The notes under the pieces are model-generated. The model was not told where the DNA came from. It worked only from the letters and a program-made list of their open reading frames with translations, and did not search any database. The position numbers and the translations under genes are program-made. A stretch of DNA of 64,000 bases from Vibrio maerlii. GTDB taxonomy: Bacteria; Pseudomonadota; Gammaproteobacteria; Enterobacterales; Vibrionaceae. Shown in pieces: positions 37,121-45,231 of the stretch. Numbering within the stretch: the stretch's first letter is position 1; each line of letters starts with the position of its first letter. Where the stretch lies: assembly GCF_003415655.1 (NCBI RefSeq), contig NZ_QRHC01000009.1, positions 144,323 to 208,322 of the forward strand. Direction: 5' to 3'.

Positions 37121-38461
37121 CTATTTACCACGCTTAAATGTGAGCCTTCTCGCGGCGTTCACTTGTTCCTTCAAGACACCATCATTGAACACTTGCTGCC
37201 CATTGACCCAAGTCGACTGAATAGAAGAAGCAAAGCGATGACCGCTGAATGGGGACCACTGGCAATGATACAGAGAGTTATCGTCATCTACGTCAGTTGC
37301 CTTATCCGAATCAATAAGCACAAGGTCAGCAAAATATCCTTCTCTGATGAATCCTCGTTCTTCAACGCCATAACGAATCGCCGGGTTATGTGATACTTTC
37401 TCTACCACTTGTTCGATAGACATACGACCATTATTGACGTGGTCGAGTAGGGTTAATAAAGCATGTTGAACCAGTGGTAATCCTGCAGGCGATAATTCAT
37501 AGGCCACCTCTTTTTCTTCTTTGGTATGAGGCGCATGATCAGTCGCAATAATATCAATTTTCCCTGTATGCAGAGCTTTGATGAGCGAGTCTCGATCTGA
37601 AGAATATTTGATGGCAGGGTTACACTTGATGAAATTACCTTTCTGTGCGTAATCTTCATTCGAAAACCACAAGTGGTGGACACAGGCTTCCGCTGTAATG
37701 TGTTTATTCTCTATTGCCCCCGCTTCAAATAAGGAAAGTTCTTTCTCTGTCGTAATGTGAAGAACATGCAACTGACTATTATATTTTTTAGCCAAAGAGA
37801 CAGCATAAGAAGAAGATGCATAACAGGCTTCGTCATCTCTCAACTTAGGGTGGTCTTCAATGGTGAACTCTGACTTGGATTTAGATAGCTCTTGTCTATT
37901 CTTTGCTATCACCTCACCACTTTCGCAATGCGTAACGATCAACACAGGTGACTCTCGAAAAATATCATCCAAGGCCTGAGGGTCCTCGACAAGCAAGTTG
38001 CCGGTAGATGCGCCCATAAACACCTTAACGCCGCAGTGTCGAGATGGATCTAAACGTTTAATTTCTTCAAGGTTGTCTTCCGTTGCTCCAAGATAAAATG
38101 AGTAGTTCGCCATTGAGCTTACCTCTGCAATGGCGAATTTTTCCTCCAAAGCCTCAATAGTTGTCGTCGCTGGATTTACGTTGGGCATCTCCATGTAACT
38201 TGTGATACCACCAGCAACCGCAGCTCTTGACTCTGAAGCAATGCTTCCTTTATGGGTTAACCCTGGTTCTCTAAAGTGGACTTGATCATCAATCATCCCT
38301 GGAAGAAGGTACTTACCTTGAGCATCAATAATGAAGTCTGAACTTGCCCCTTCGATGCTGTCGGCTATTAAATCAATTCTGTCTCCGACGATTCTTAAAT
38401 CAGCGATACGAATCTTACCTTCGTTCACTATCTTCGCATTTTTGATCAACGTGCTTTGCAT
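37121..38461 (-). CDS. Dihydroorotase paralogue in the Zur operon
   Basis: 446 residues, class I amidohydrolase. Dihydroorotase closes carbamoyl-aspartate to dihydroorotate. Family blocks: PGMIDDQVHFREPGLTHKG, the carboxylated Lys in GVKVFMGASTG, His in VTHCESGE and LHVLHITTE, and the Asp in ATDHAPHTKEEK. The usual metal-binding HxH is QxH here, so the more exposed metal site lacks one His. A second, Zur-controlled dihydroorotase that needs less zinc is a known strategy in zinc-starved bacteria; its use here is inferred from the operon. Confidence 0.88.
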   Translation of the reverse strand: MQSTLIKNAKIVNEGKIRIADLRIVGDRIDLIADSIEGASSDFIIDAQGKYLLPGMIDDQVHFREPGLTHKGSIASESRAAVAGGITSYMEMPNVNPATTTIEALEEKFAIAEVSSMANYSFYLGATEDNLEEIKRLDPSRHCGVKVFMGASTGNLLVEDPQALDDIFRESPVLIVTHCESGEVIAKNRQELSKSKSEFTIEDHPKLRDDEACYASSSYAVSLAKKYNSQLHVLHITTEKELSLFEAGAIENKHITAEACVHHLWFSNEDYAQKGNFIKCNPAIKYSSDRDSLIKALHTGKIDIIATDHAPHTKEEKEVAYELSPAGLPLVQHALLTLLDHVNNGRMSIEQVVEKVSHNPAIRYGVEERGFIREGYFADLVLIDSDKATDVDDDNSLYHCQWSPFSGHRFASSIQSTWVNGQQVFNDGVLKEQVNAARRLTFKRGK

Positions 38462-38532
38462 TGTATCTACTTTTCCCTAATAACGTTATTTCGGTACTGA
38501 TTTGAATGAATTGGTTGAAGTTTTAAAGAGAA

Positions 38533-38985
38533 TTATTTACAAGCATCGCAAATACATTCGATTTCAAGTTGTGGCTGAATCAACGTAAACCCCTGTTTTC
38601 GCGCATGCTTTGTCAATGCGTCAATCAGAATAGGATCGATTTGTTGTTCTGCGATCTTGTCGCACTTGGAGCAGATTAAAAACTGAGCGACTCCGTGCTC
38701 ATGTGATTGCGCTATATGCGAACAGGCAACAAATTTATTCGACGTATTCAACTTATGCACCAAGTGTTCACTCTCTAAGAATTCTAATGCTCGATAGACG
38801 GACATTGCTTGCAGCGAATGCTCAAAAGTAGATGCGCAATAATCCATCAATTCATAGGCCGATAAGGGTTTCTTGGCATGAAGAAGGGATCCAAGAACGA
38901 CACGCCGTGTCGATGTCATTCGCTTACCCTTAGCTTTTAAATTGCGGACGACTTTGTCTAATGTCTTATCCAAATGATATGGCAT
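38533..38985 (-). CDS. zur: Zinc uptake regulator Zur (Fur family)
   Basis: 150 residues. The N-terminal winged helix (KRMTSTRRVVLGSLLHAKKPLSAYELMDYC) is followed by MSVYRALEFL in the recognition helix region. The dimer domain has the structural zinc cysteines CSKCDKI and CICDAC at the end, and HIAQSHEHG for the sensing site. The CxxC pair and the Zur-type palindrome 35 nt upstream, together with zinc-linked neighbours, favour Zur over Fur. It should repress itself and the genes behind it when zinc is plentiful. Confidence 0.92.
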   Translation of the reverse strand: MPYHLDKTLDKVVRNLKAKGKRMTSTRRVVLGSLLHAKKPLSAYELMDYCASTFEHSLQAMSVYRALEFLESEHLVHKLNTSNKFVACSHIAQSHEHGVAQFLICSKCDKIAEQQIDPILIDALTKHARKQGFTLIQPQLEIECICDACK

Positions 38986-39019
38986 GTAAACCCATCTACT
39001 CCTAACTCTCCAATTGATT

Positions 39020-39037
39020 GTTATGTTATAACATAAC
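39020..39037. promoter_or_regulatory. Zur-type operator upstream of zur
   Basis: Perfect 18-bp palindrome GTTATGTTATAACATAAC, 35 nt before the zur start; its core equals that of the site at 34274-34303. Confidence 0.85.
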
Positions 39038-39151
39038 GAAATGTAAATTTCTAAATGCTATCGACCCAGCAAACTCTGAATTACCAATTTCATTCTCTCT
39101 AGCTACTGTGAAAGCGTTACCGACACGTTCTATCGATCCGAACATTTATCA

Positions 39152-39182
39152 AAATTGAATACCCTCCATGTTAATTCAATTT
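39152..39182. promoter_or_regulatory. Inverted repeat upstream of the GalB-like gene
   Basis: Arms AAATTGAAT (39152-39160) and ATTCAATTT (39174-39182) separated by 13 nt, about 95 nt before the gene. A possible operator for an unidentified regulator. Confidence 0.45.
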
Positions 39183-39276
39183 CAACAACTTAGTCCCAAT
39201 CGCTATTCTTATCCTGACATCAAGACAAGAACATCCAAACGTACCTAAATGGATAATTAGAATAAGGAAATACCTC

Positions 39277-40008
39277 ATGGCAAAGAAAACGGCTCTAGTA
39301 ATAAGTGCACACTCTGCAGATTTTGTATGGCGCTGTGGTGGTGCTATCGCGCTCCATCAAAAACTGGGATATGAAGTCACGATTGCATGTTTATCTTATG
39401 GAGAGAGAGGTGAATCTGCGAAGCTTTGGAAGCAAGAAGGCATGACGCTGGAGGACGTAAAACGTATTCGCCGTGAGGAAGCAAAAGCTGCAGCCGATGC
39501 CTTGGGAGCACACGATATTCGTTTCTTTGATTTTGGTGACTACCCACTTGAAATCGATACGGAAGGCAAATATCAAATCGTTGATTTAATCAGAGAGATC
39601 CAACCTGAGTTTATGATGAGCCACTCAAAGTGGGACCCGTACAATACCGATCATATGTACGCAACAGAGATCGCACTTCAATGCCGCATGATTGCGCAAG
39701 CCTGGGGCCACAACCCTGGCGAACAAGTACTTGGTGCACCACAACTTTACCTATTTGAGCCACATCAAAGTGAGCAAATGGAATGGAAACCGAATACCTT
39801 CCTTGATATCTCCGATGTATGGGAAAAGAAAAAAGCAGCAATAGAATGTATGCAAGGCCAAGAGCACCTTTGGAAGTTTTATGAAAACCTCGCGGAAAAC
39901 CGTGGTAACCATTTTAGAAGGAACTCTGGTGGTCAAGCTGGTGGACGTAGTTGCTTATACGCAGAGGGCTTCCAAGCTGTCTTCCCAAATTGTGTCGACT
40001 CACTCTAA
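39277..40008 (+). CDS. PIG-L family protein, GalB-like (4-oxalomesaconate hydratase type)
   Basis: 243 residues. The PIG-L/LmbE zinc fold shows SAHSADFVWRCGGAIALH (normally AHPDD), then SYGERGESAKLW, RREEAKAAADALGA, SHSKWDPYNTDHMYA and FEPHQSEQ. The SAHSADFVWR start and FEPHQ end resemble Pseudomonas GalB, which hydrates 4-oxalomesaconate in gallate breakdown, rather than sugar deacetylases. No other gallate genes are nearby, so the substrate here is doubtful. A good GGA-type ribosome site (AAGGAAATACCTC) precedes the ATG. Confidence 0.75.
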   Translation: MAKKTALVISAHSADFVWRCGGAIALHQKLGYEVTIACLSYGERGESAKLWKQEGMTLEDVKRIRREEAKAAADALGAHDIRFFDFGDYPLEIDTEGKYQIVDLIREIQPEFMMSHSKWDPYNTDHMYATEIALQCRMIAQAWGHNPGEQVLGAPQLYLFEPHQSEQMEWKPNTFLDISDVWEKKKAAIECMQGQEHLWKFYENLAENRGNHFRRNSGGQAGGRSCLYAEGFQAVFPNCVDSL

Positions 40009-40041
40009 GCCGCACTAATACACATTCTTGAGCACCAACTA

Positions 40042-40083
40042 AAAATAAATCCCAATCGCTATCTAAGTATTGGGGTTTATTTT
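40042..40083 (+). terminator. Terminator after the GalB-like gene
   Basis: Arms AAAATAAATCCCAAT (40042-40056) and ATTGGGGTTTATTTT (40069-40083), one G-T pair, 12-nt loop. It overlaps the 3' end of the small minus-strand gene. Confidence 0.75.
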
Positions 40084-40298
40084 ATTGTCTCAAAATCAGC
40101 TCTTCTCATCTTTCCCGCTTTGATTCTCGCTAACACAAAGAACCACTGGCTCAAAGCAATACAGATCAAACCTGACCACAGGGGCTCATGTATAAAATAG
40201 GCAATCCCAATACCTGTTAGCAAAAAGACTAAACACATAAAATACATCAAGCGTAGTGTCGCTTTATCCTGCACTTTCAATCTCTCACAAGTCATCAA
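40077..40298 (-). CDS. Small predicted membrane protein
   Basis: 73 residues with two hydrophobic helices (about 17-37 and 41-57) and charged ends (KAGKMRRADFETIK). The hydrophobic pattern and the terminator-like structure at its end favour a real gene, but I recognise no family. The 170 bases between it and the isomerase gene at 40466 show only an imperfect hairpin near 40420-40447. Confidence 0.5.
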   Translation of the reverse strand: MMTCERLKVQDKATLRLMYFMCLVFLLTGIGIAYFIHEPLWSGLICIALSQWFFVLARIKAGKMRRADFETIK

Positions 40299-40465
40299 AA
40301 CAACTTATAGAATACCATTCCATTTGTAACTAAGAAGGCTTTTGGATACCTTATAGAACTTTGTTTGATAAAAATCATAAAACGATGTGCATTGTGTACG
40401 ATTAGGTCATCGATTAGCTGGTTCCAGAACGAAAGAACGCTCTGGAACACTCAGGTCAGGTAAAA

Positions 40466-41107
40466 TTAACCAAGGCGCTTTCTGACGTAATCTGACAGTA
40501 CTGGATCTTGGCTGTTTTCGAAGAAGCATGCCTGGAATTGAGAACTACCAATAGCAGCCTGAACCAAATCGGGTTCCATCGCATCCAAGGCATCAATTAG
40601 CGAATCTTTCGTGGACGCAGCTTTCACATGATTAAGCAACGCAGCATTCTTTTGTTGAGGCTCCGCTCTTTCAAGTGGGTAACCCTGCCCTTTCTCGCCA
40701 GTGCAAAAAGCTTGAGTAAACATGTTATGCAGATTGAGTTCCGCACCCCAGCCGAAACCTTTGGCAAATGCCAGAGATAAAGCATTCCCATTATTGATCT
40801 GATTGAACAAGAAGGCGTCGGATGGTTCGAGGCAATATCCACAAATGACTCCTGAGTGTGCGTTAAGTGACATTAGTGCGCCTTGGCCAGTACCACAGCC
40901 CGTTACAACAAAATCTATCGCTTTAGAATTCAGTAGCAAACTCGCCTGAATTCCCAAGTGAATATAAGTTAAGTGATGATCGCTTTCATCCAACATACCG
41001 ACATTAAATACCTCATGCTCCGTGTGTTGAGTCGCGCTTGTTAACTGTTCAAACACCATCTTGCTCTTGCCAGCTTGGCTATTTTCCATGGTTAGTGCAA
41101 TTTTCAT
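40466..41107 (-). CDS. RpiB/LacA/LacB-fold sugar isomerase, DhuI-like
   Basis: 213 residues. The N-terminal part has the RpiB fold (KIALTMENSQAGKSKMVFEQL, VVTGCGTGQGALMSLNAHSGVICGY with the catalytic-loop Gly/Cys region, and NNGNALSLAF), followed by a C-terminal extension not seen in true RpiB. Members paired with KduD-type dehydrogenases act as 4-deoxy-5-hexosulose-uronate isomerases (DhuI, described in streptococci). The next gene upstream is kduD, 50 nt away, which supports this. The substrate is inferred. Confidence 0.75.
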   Translation of the reverse strand: MKIALTMENSQAGKSKMVFEQLTSATQHTEHEVFNVGMLDESDHHLTYIHLGIQASLLLNSKAIDFVVTGCGTGQGALMSLNAHSGVICGYCLEPSDAFLFNQINNGNALSLAFAKGFGWGAELNLHNMFTQAFCTGEKGQGYPLERAEPQQKNAALLNHVKAASTKDSLIDALDAMEPDLVQAAIGSSQFQACFFENSQDPVLSDYVRKRLG

Positions 41108-41156
41108 TTCTTTGACCTTAATGCTTTTACTAATGCGTGATTGAGTATCAATGGAT

Positions 41157-41918
41157 CTAGCGCGCTAACCAGCCGCCGTCGACAGCCATAGTGAAGCCGT
41201 TGACATAATCCGATGCCGCCGATGCTAAAAAGGTAATCGCTCCATGCATATCTTGAGGAGTGCCCCAACGACCAGCTGGAATACGATTAAGGATTTCTTG
41301 GTTTCGTTGCTCATCCGCCTGAAGTGCTGCAGTATTGTTTGTTGCCATATACCCCGGAGCAATCGCATTCACATTAATGCCTTGACCGGCCCATTCATTG
41401 GCCATCAATCTGGTTAGACCAATCACACCGCTTTTTGACGTTGTATAAGAAGGAACTCGAATTCCCCCTTGGTATGAGAGCATAGAGGCAATATTGATGA
41501 TCTTACCGCCACTAGCTTGTTTGATGTATTGCTTTGCAACTGCTTGAGATAGGAAAAATAATGATTTGGTATTGATGTTCATTACCTCATCCCAATCCGA
41601 TTCAGTGAAGTCTAAAGCATCATTGCGACGAATGATCCCAGCGTTATTAACCAACACATCAATTCTTCCCAGCGCATCCCTCGCGTGTTCGATGATGCTA
41701 GGAATGCAATCAATATTAGAAAGATCAGCTCGAACATCAATAAAGCGTCGACCCAGTGCTTCAATACTTTGCTTAGTCTCTACCGGCTCACTGCGATTAA
41801 CACCAACAATATCGCACCCTGCACTAGCAAGCCCTTCAGCCATGCCTTTACCTAGCCCAGTATTACAACCCGTCACAACCGCAACCTTGCCTGAGAGATC
41901 AAATAAGTTTAATGACAT
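41157..41918 (-). CDS. kduD: 2-deoxy-D-gluconate 3-dehydrogenase type SDR (KduD)
   Basis: 253 residues from the ATG at 41918, with GGAG 7 nt upstream; a GTG two codons earlier is less likely. A classical short-chain dehydrogenase: TGCNTGLGKGMAEGL cofactor motif, NNAG (VLVNNAGI), Ser in NIASMLSYQGG and YTTSK catalytic pair. The sequence matches KduD, which reduces 2,5-diketo-3-deoxygluconate in breakdown of pectin and other unsaturated uronates. Forms an operon with the RpiB-fold isomerase. Confidence 0.85.
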   Translation of the reverse strand: MSLNLFDLSGKVAVVTGCNTGLGKGMAEGLASAGCDIVGVNRSEPVETKQSIEALGRRFIDVRADLSNIDCIPSIIEHARDALGRIDVLVNNAGIIRRNDALDFTESDWDEVMNINTKSLFFLSQAVAKQYIKQASGGKIINIASMLSYQGGIRVPSYTTSKSGVIGLTRLMANEWAGQGINVNAIAPGYMATNNTAALQADEQRNQEILNRIPAGRWGTPQDMHGAITFLASAASDYVNGFTMAVDGGWLAR

Positions 41919-41971
41919 TTCCACTCCACACCTTAAAACCTACCTACCTGACCAAACGATGGCCAGCCGCC

Positions 41972-42007
41972 AATAAATATTATAATCATACATGAGATGT
42001 ATTTATT
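41972..42007. promoter_or_regulatory. Nested inverted repeat upstream of kduD
   Basis: AATAAATA (41972-41979) and TATTTATT (42000-42007) enclose and partly overlap a shorter palindrome ATACAT-GAG-ATGTAT (41988-42002). It lies about 55-90 nt before kduD and is a candidate operator, e.g. for a GntR-type uronate regulator. Confidence 0.5.
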
Positions 42008-42164
42008 CAATTTCACGTTAAAAGTGTGTCGTGGTTAATGTTGATTACAGCTTGAGGCAGTAAATCTACTCAAATGTAAGATTAGAGCCTGAAAAATATA
42101 AGGATATCGTGATAGACTGCAACGCAGCATCATTAGGCAGGATTAGATAGGAGAATATTGACCC

Positions 42165-42647
42165 ATGCCATCATTTGATATCATTTCAGAAATCGATTCA
42201 GTAGAGCTGCGTAACGCAGTCGATAACGCTAACCGTGAACTTTCAACTCGTTTTGATTTTCGTGGTATAGAAGCTAGCTTCGAATATAAAGATGAAGTAG
42301 TAAAGCTGAAAGCAGAAGCAGATTTCCAACTGAAGCAAATGCGAGACATTCTGCGTGGAAACCTGACTAAGCGTAATGTTGATCCAAACGCAATGGAATC
42401 AAAAGAACCGACAGCAAGCGGTAAAAACTGGTCTCAAGATGTGCTATTCAAACAAGGCATCGACACACCAACCGCTAAGAAAATCGTTAAACAAATCAAA
42501 GATTCAAAAATCAAAGTTCAAGCTGCAATTCAAGGTGAGAAAGTTCGTGTGACAGGCAAAAAGCGCGATGATCTTCAAGCGGTAATGACTCTTGTACGTG
42601 AAGCAGAACTTGGTCAACCATTCCAGTTCGATAACTTCCGCGACTAA
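42165..42647 (+). CDS. yajQ: YajQ family nucleotide-binding protein
   Basis: 160 residues, exactly the family length. The start [34 protein letters not shown], the [10 protein letters not shown] segment and the end [17 protein letters not shown] are diagnostic. YajQ proteins are cytoplasmic, bind cyclic di-GMP in some bacteria and nucleic acids or tRNA in vitro; the role in vibrios is not settled. It is monocistronic with its own terminator. Confidence 0.95.
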   Translation: MPSFDIISEIDSVELRNAVDNANRELSTRFDFRGIEASFEYKDEVVKLKAEADFQLKQMRDILRGNLTKRNVDPNAMESKEPTASGKNWSQDVLFKQGIDTPTAKKIVKQIKDSKIKVQAAIQGEKVRVTGKKRDDLQAVMTLVREAELGQPFQFDNFRD

Positions 42648-42673
42648 TCTTTGCGAGAAGTAACAAACACAAT

Positions 42674-42699
42674 AAAGGGGACTCAATTAAGTCCCCTTT
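42674..42699 (+). terminator. Terminator after yajQ
   Basis: Arms AAAGGGGACT (42674-42683) and AGTCCCCTTT (42690-42699) with a 6-nt loop. Confidence 0.88.
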
Positions 42700-42749
42700 C
42701 GTTTGCCTGCTCACCTACACCAGCTCAGGAGAGTTCAGACCAATTGACA

Positions 42750-43682
42750 TTACGAGCCTTGAGTCATTATTGAGATATTCTGAGTGAGCAACTTAAACTC
42801 TGCCGATCCTTCTGGGATGAATACCACAACGCGCATAGGCTTAAGTTCTGGATTCGCTATCATAGAAGATAGCTCGGCACTATTGGCATAGACTTCACGT
42901 TCTGCATCTCGACGACACAAATCAATATACTCAAATGGGCAATCTTGTGGATGCAAAACGAGCTCAGCTTGCTGCATCTTTTTGAGCGCCTTTAGCGTCA
43001 ATAGCTCCGGATCTACCCCAAACTCTAACCAAGTTAAACTGCCTTGCATATCAATACTCGTCGCAATGGACGCTTGATATAACGCTTCCAGCTCCTCGCG
43101 GCTTTGTGCGAGCTCAACCTTAGTGTCATTTAGGAACAGTTCCCAGAATTTTCGACGCTCATCAACTGTTGAAAAATGCTCTTTAATTGAATTTCTTTTC
43201 GACGCACAAAAATCTGCTAGTAAAGAGAGATTGAATGGTAAAACCGACTCAAATTTTTCTCGCACCTTACGCACAAGCACCGGTGAAGCTCCCCCACTCG
43301 ATACTGCAATCTGAATCCGTCCACGATTCACAAGTGACGGTGTAATGAAATCGCAATAAGGAAGGTCATCCACAACGTTAACTAGTAGGCCTTTCTCTTT
43401 TGCATCTTTATGCACTTGGTGGTTGAGCTCATTGTTGTCCGTCGTTGCCCAAACCTGCACGTACTCATTTGACATCAAACCTGGGTGGTAAAAACTCTGC
43501 ACCCATCGACATTCCTGCGCATCGACCTTTGTTTGAAGGTAGTTCTCAATAGAAGGAGATACGATCGTGACGTCAGCACCAGCCCTTATCAATGTATCCA
43601 CTTTACGGCTGGCAACTTCTCCCCCGCCGACGACGAGAACAGGCTTTGCTTTAAGGTCTAAAAATAGTGGGAAATACTGCAT
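42750..43682 (-). CDS. Precorrin-2 dehydrogenase / sirohydrochlorin ferrochelatase (CysG N-terminal type)
   Basis: 310 residues from the ATG at 43682 (MQYFPLFLDLKAKPVLVVGGGEVASRKV), the start that matches relatives. The NAD-binding VVGGGEVASRK, the ferrochelatase-region Asp of VNVVDDLPYCDFITPSLVNRGRIQIAVSSGGASPVLVRK and the helical dimer domain are as in CysG or Met8. It lacks a complete methyltransferase; residues from about 200 on (e.g. EFGVDPELLTLKALKKMQQAELVLHPQD) resemble a remnant of one. It makes siroheme from precorrin-2 for sulfite and nitrite reductases. Confidence 0.88.
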   Translation of the reverse strand: MQYFPLFLDLKAKPVLVVGGGEVASRKVDTLIRAGADVTIVSPSIENYLQTKVDAQECRWVQSFYHPGLMSNEYVQVWATTDNNELNHQVHKDAKEKGLLVNVVDDLPYCDFITPSLVNRGRIQIAVSSGGASPVLVRKVREKFESVLPFNLSLLADFCASKRNSIKEHFSTVDERRKFWELFLNDTKVELAQSREELEALYQASIATSIDMQGSLTWLEFGVDPELLTLKALKKMQQAELVLHPQDCPFEYIDLCRRDAEREVYANSAELSSMIANPELKPMRVVVFIPEGSAEFKLLTQNISIMTQGS

Positions 43683-44136
43683 CTCTATCCTTGTTTCGAG
43701 TTTATAGCTAAATGCAACCATCACCATAATGGTGCGATATTTTTATAAAATCCCGTCCATTTAAGTATTTAGATTCAAATTTAGACTTTATGTCGAGATT
43801 AAATATCAACCAGAAAAAAGTTTGCAGTATTTTTATCTATTAAACAATCGAATAAAAAACAGACACTCTAATGTTCCAGTTTTGTGCGCCGTTGCACTAT
43901 TTACAAACATGTAACATTTGTACATGCTAGTAGTCGTTCGGTTGCAAAGATTATCTCAAAAATTCTTTTAAATTAACAATTTGAGAAATCAGCAATCCTT
44001 ACCTACGCTTACTACTGTTTACGCATTGCACCATTTTTATGCAACGTAAAAACCAAGTAAGCAAACAAACACAACAATTTATGAGTTCGTTGCCCTCATT
44101 TTGAGGCACAACAAGGATCATACAGGAAGGATACCA
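43683..44136. other. Long AT-rich intergenic region before aapJ
   Basis: 454 nt without a credible gene. It should hold the promoters of the siroheme gene (left) and the aap operon (right). The clearest element is the palindrome TTGCA-N9-TGCAA at 44026-44044, about 93 nt before aapJ. Another GTGC-N6-GCAC palindrome is visible in the TGTGCGCCGTTGCACT stretch near 43882. Both are loosely like NtrC-type half-sites, but no sigma-54 promoter was found. Confidence 0.5.
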
Positions 44137-45165
44137 ATGGCAAATAAACTAACCGTTCTTGCTTCAGTCGTAGCTGCATCTACTGCCATGATGTCTACCA
44201 CGGCTTCCGCTGCTGATAGCACTCTAGATAAAGTAACTTCTCAGGGCTTTTTAACTTGTGGTGTGAGTACTGGTCTACCAGGTTTCTCAAACCCAAACTC
44301 GAAAGGTGACTGGGAGGGTATTGACGTTGAGTACTGTCAAGCACTTGCTGCCGCTGTTCTAGGGGACAAAACAAAAGTTAAGTACGTACCTCTAACGGCA
44401 AAAGAACGTTTCACTGCACTTCAGTCTGGTGAAATTGATGTATTGTCACGTAACACAACTTGGACGCTACACCGAGATACAGCACTTGGTCTTAACTTCG
44501 TAGGTGTAAACTACTACGATGGCCAGGGCTTCATGGTTAAGAAAGACCTAGGCCTTACAAGTGCAAAAGAATTAGACGGCGCATCAGTATGTGTTCAGTC
44601 TGGTACAACAACCGAACTTAACCTAGCAGATTACTTCCGCAACAATGGCATGTCTTACAAGCCAGTGGTATTCGATACAGCAGCTCAAACCTCTAAAGGT
44701 TTTGATGCGGGTCGCTGTGATGTGCTAACAACGGACCAATCTGGCCTATACGCACTTCGCCTCAACCTAGCTGATCCGAGCTCAGCGCAAGTACTACCTG
44801 AAATCATTTCTAAAGAGCCACTGGGCCCAGTTGTACGTCAAGATGATGACAAATGGTTCAACGTCGCTAAGTGGACACTTGCTGCAATGGTGAATGCTGA
44901 AGAATACGGCATCAGCTCTAAGAATGCGGACGAAATGCTGAAGTCTAAAGATCCTAACATCAAACGTATCCTTGGTGTAGACGGTCCTCAAGGCAAAGGC
45001 CTAGGTATCCGTGACGATTGGGGCTACCAAGTTATCAAACAAGTTGGTAACTACGGTGAAAGCTTCGAGCGTACTGTAGGTACTGGCTCTCCACTTCAAA
45101 TCGACCGCGGAGTTAACGCACTTTGGAATGCTGGCGGCTTCATGTATGCGCCACCAATTCGCTAA
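44137..45165 (+). CDS. aapJ: General L-amino-acid ABC transporter, periplasmic binding protein AapJ
   Basis: 342 residues from the ATG at 44137 (AGGAAGG ribosome site), giving a signal peptide ending at TTASA-AD. AapJ/BztA family: FLTCGVSTGLPGFSNPNSKGDWEGIDVEYCQALAAAV, LTAKERFTALQSGEIDVLSRNTTWT and the C-terminal SPLQIDRGVNALWNAGGFMYAPPIR are typical. It binds a broad range of L-amino acids. First gene of aapJQMP; a GC hairpin follows it, which could keep its transcript level above that of the permeases. Confidence 0.95.
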   Translation: MANKLTVLASVVAASTAMMSTTASAADSTLDKVTSQGFLTCGVSTGLPGFSNPNSKGDWEGIDVEYCQALAAAVLGDKTKVKYVPLTAKERFTALQSGEIDVLSRNTTWTLHRDTALGLNFVGVNYYDGQGFMVKKDLGLTSAKELDGASVCVQSGTTTELNLADYFRNNGMSYKPVVFDTAAQTSKGFDAGRCDVLTTDQSGLYALRLNLADPSSAQVLPEIISKEPLGPVVRQDDDKWFNVAKWTLAAMVNAEEYGISSKNADEMLKSKDPNIKRILGVDGPQGKGLGIRDDWGYQVIKQVGNYGESFERTVGTGSPLQIDRGVNALWNAGGFMYAPPIR

Positions 45166-45182
45166 TTAAAGCAAAGTGATAC

Positions 45183-45203
45183 AGGGCGGGTATACCCCGC
45201 CCT
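45183..45203 (+). terminator. Intercistronic GC hairpin after aapJ
   Basis: Arms AGGGCGGG (45183-45190) and CCCGCCCT (45196-45203), 5-nt loop, then TTTCTC. Probably a partial terminator or stabiliser within the operon. Confidence 0.7.
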
Positions 45204-45231
45204 TTCTCAATGGATTTGAGGTTAGTTGTAT

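Noticed and set aside
40420..40447. Terminator after the RpiB-fold isomerase gene
   Set aside because: An imperfect hairpin with a long loop and no T run on the minus strand.
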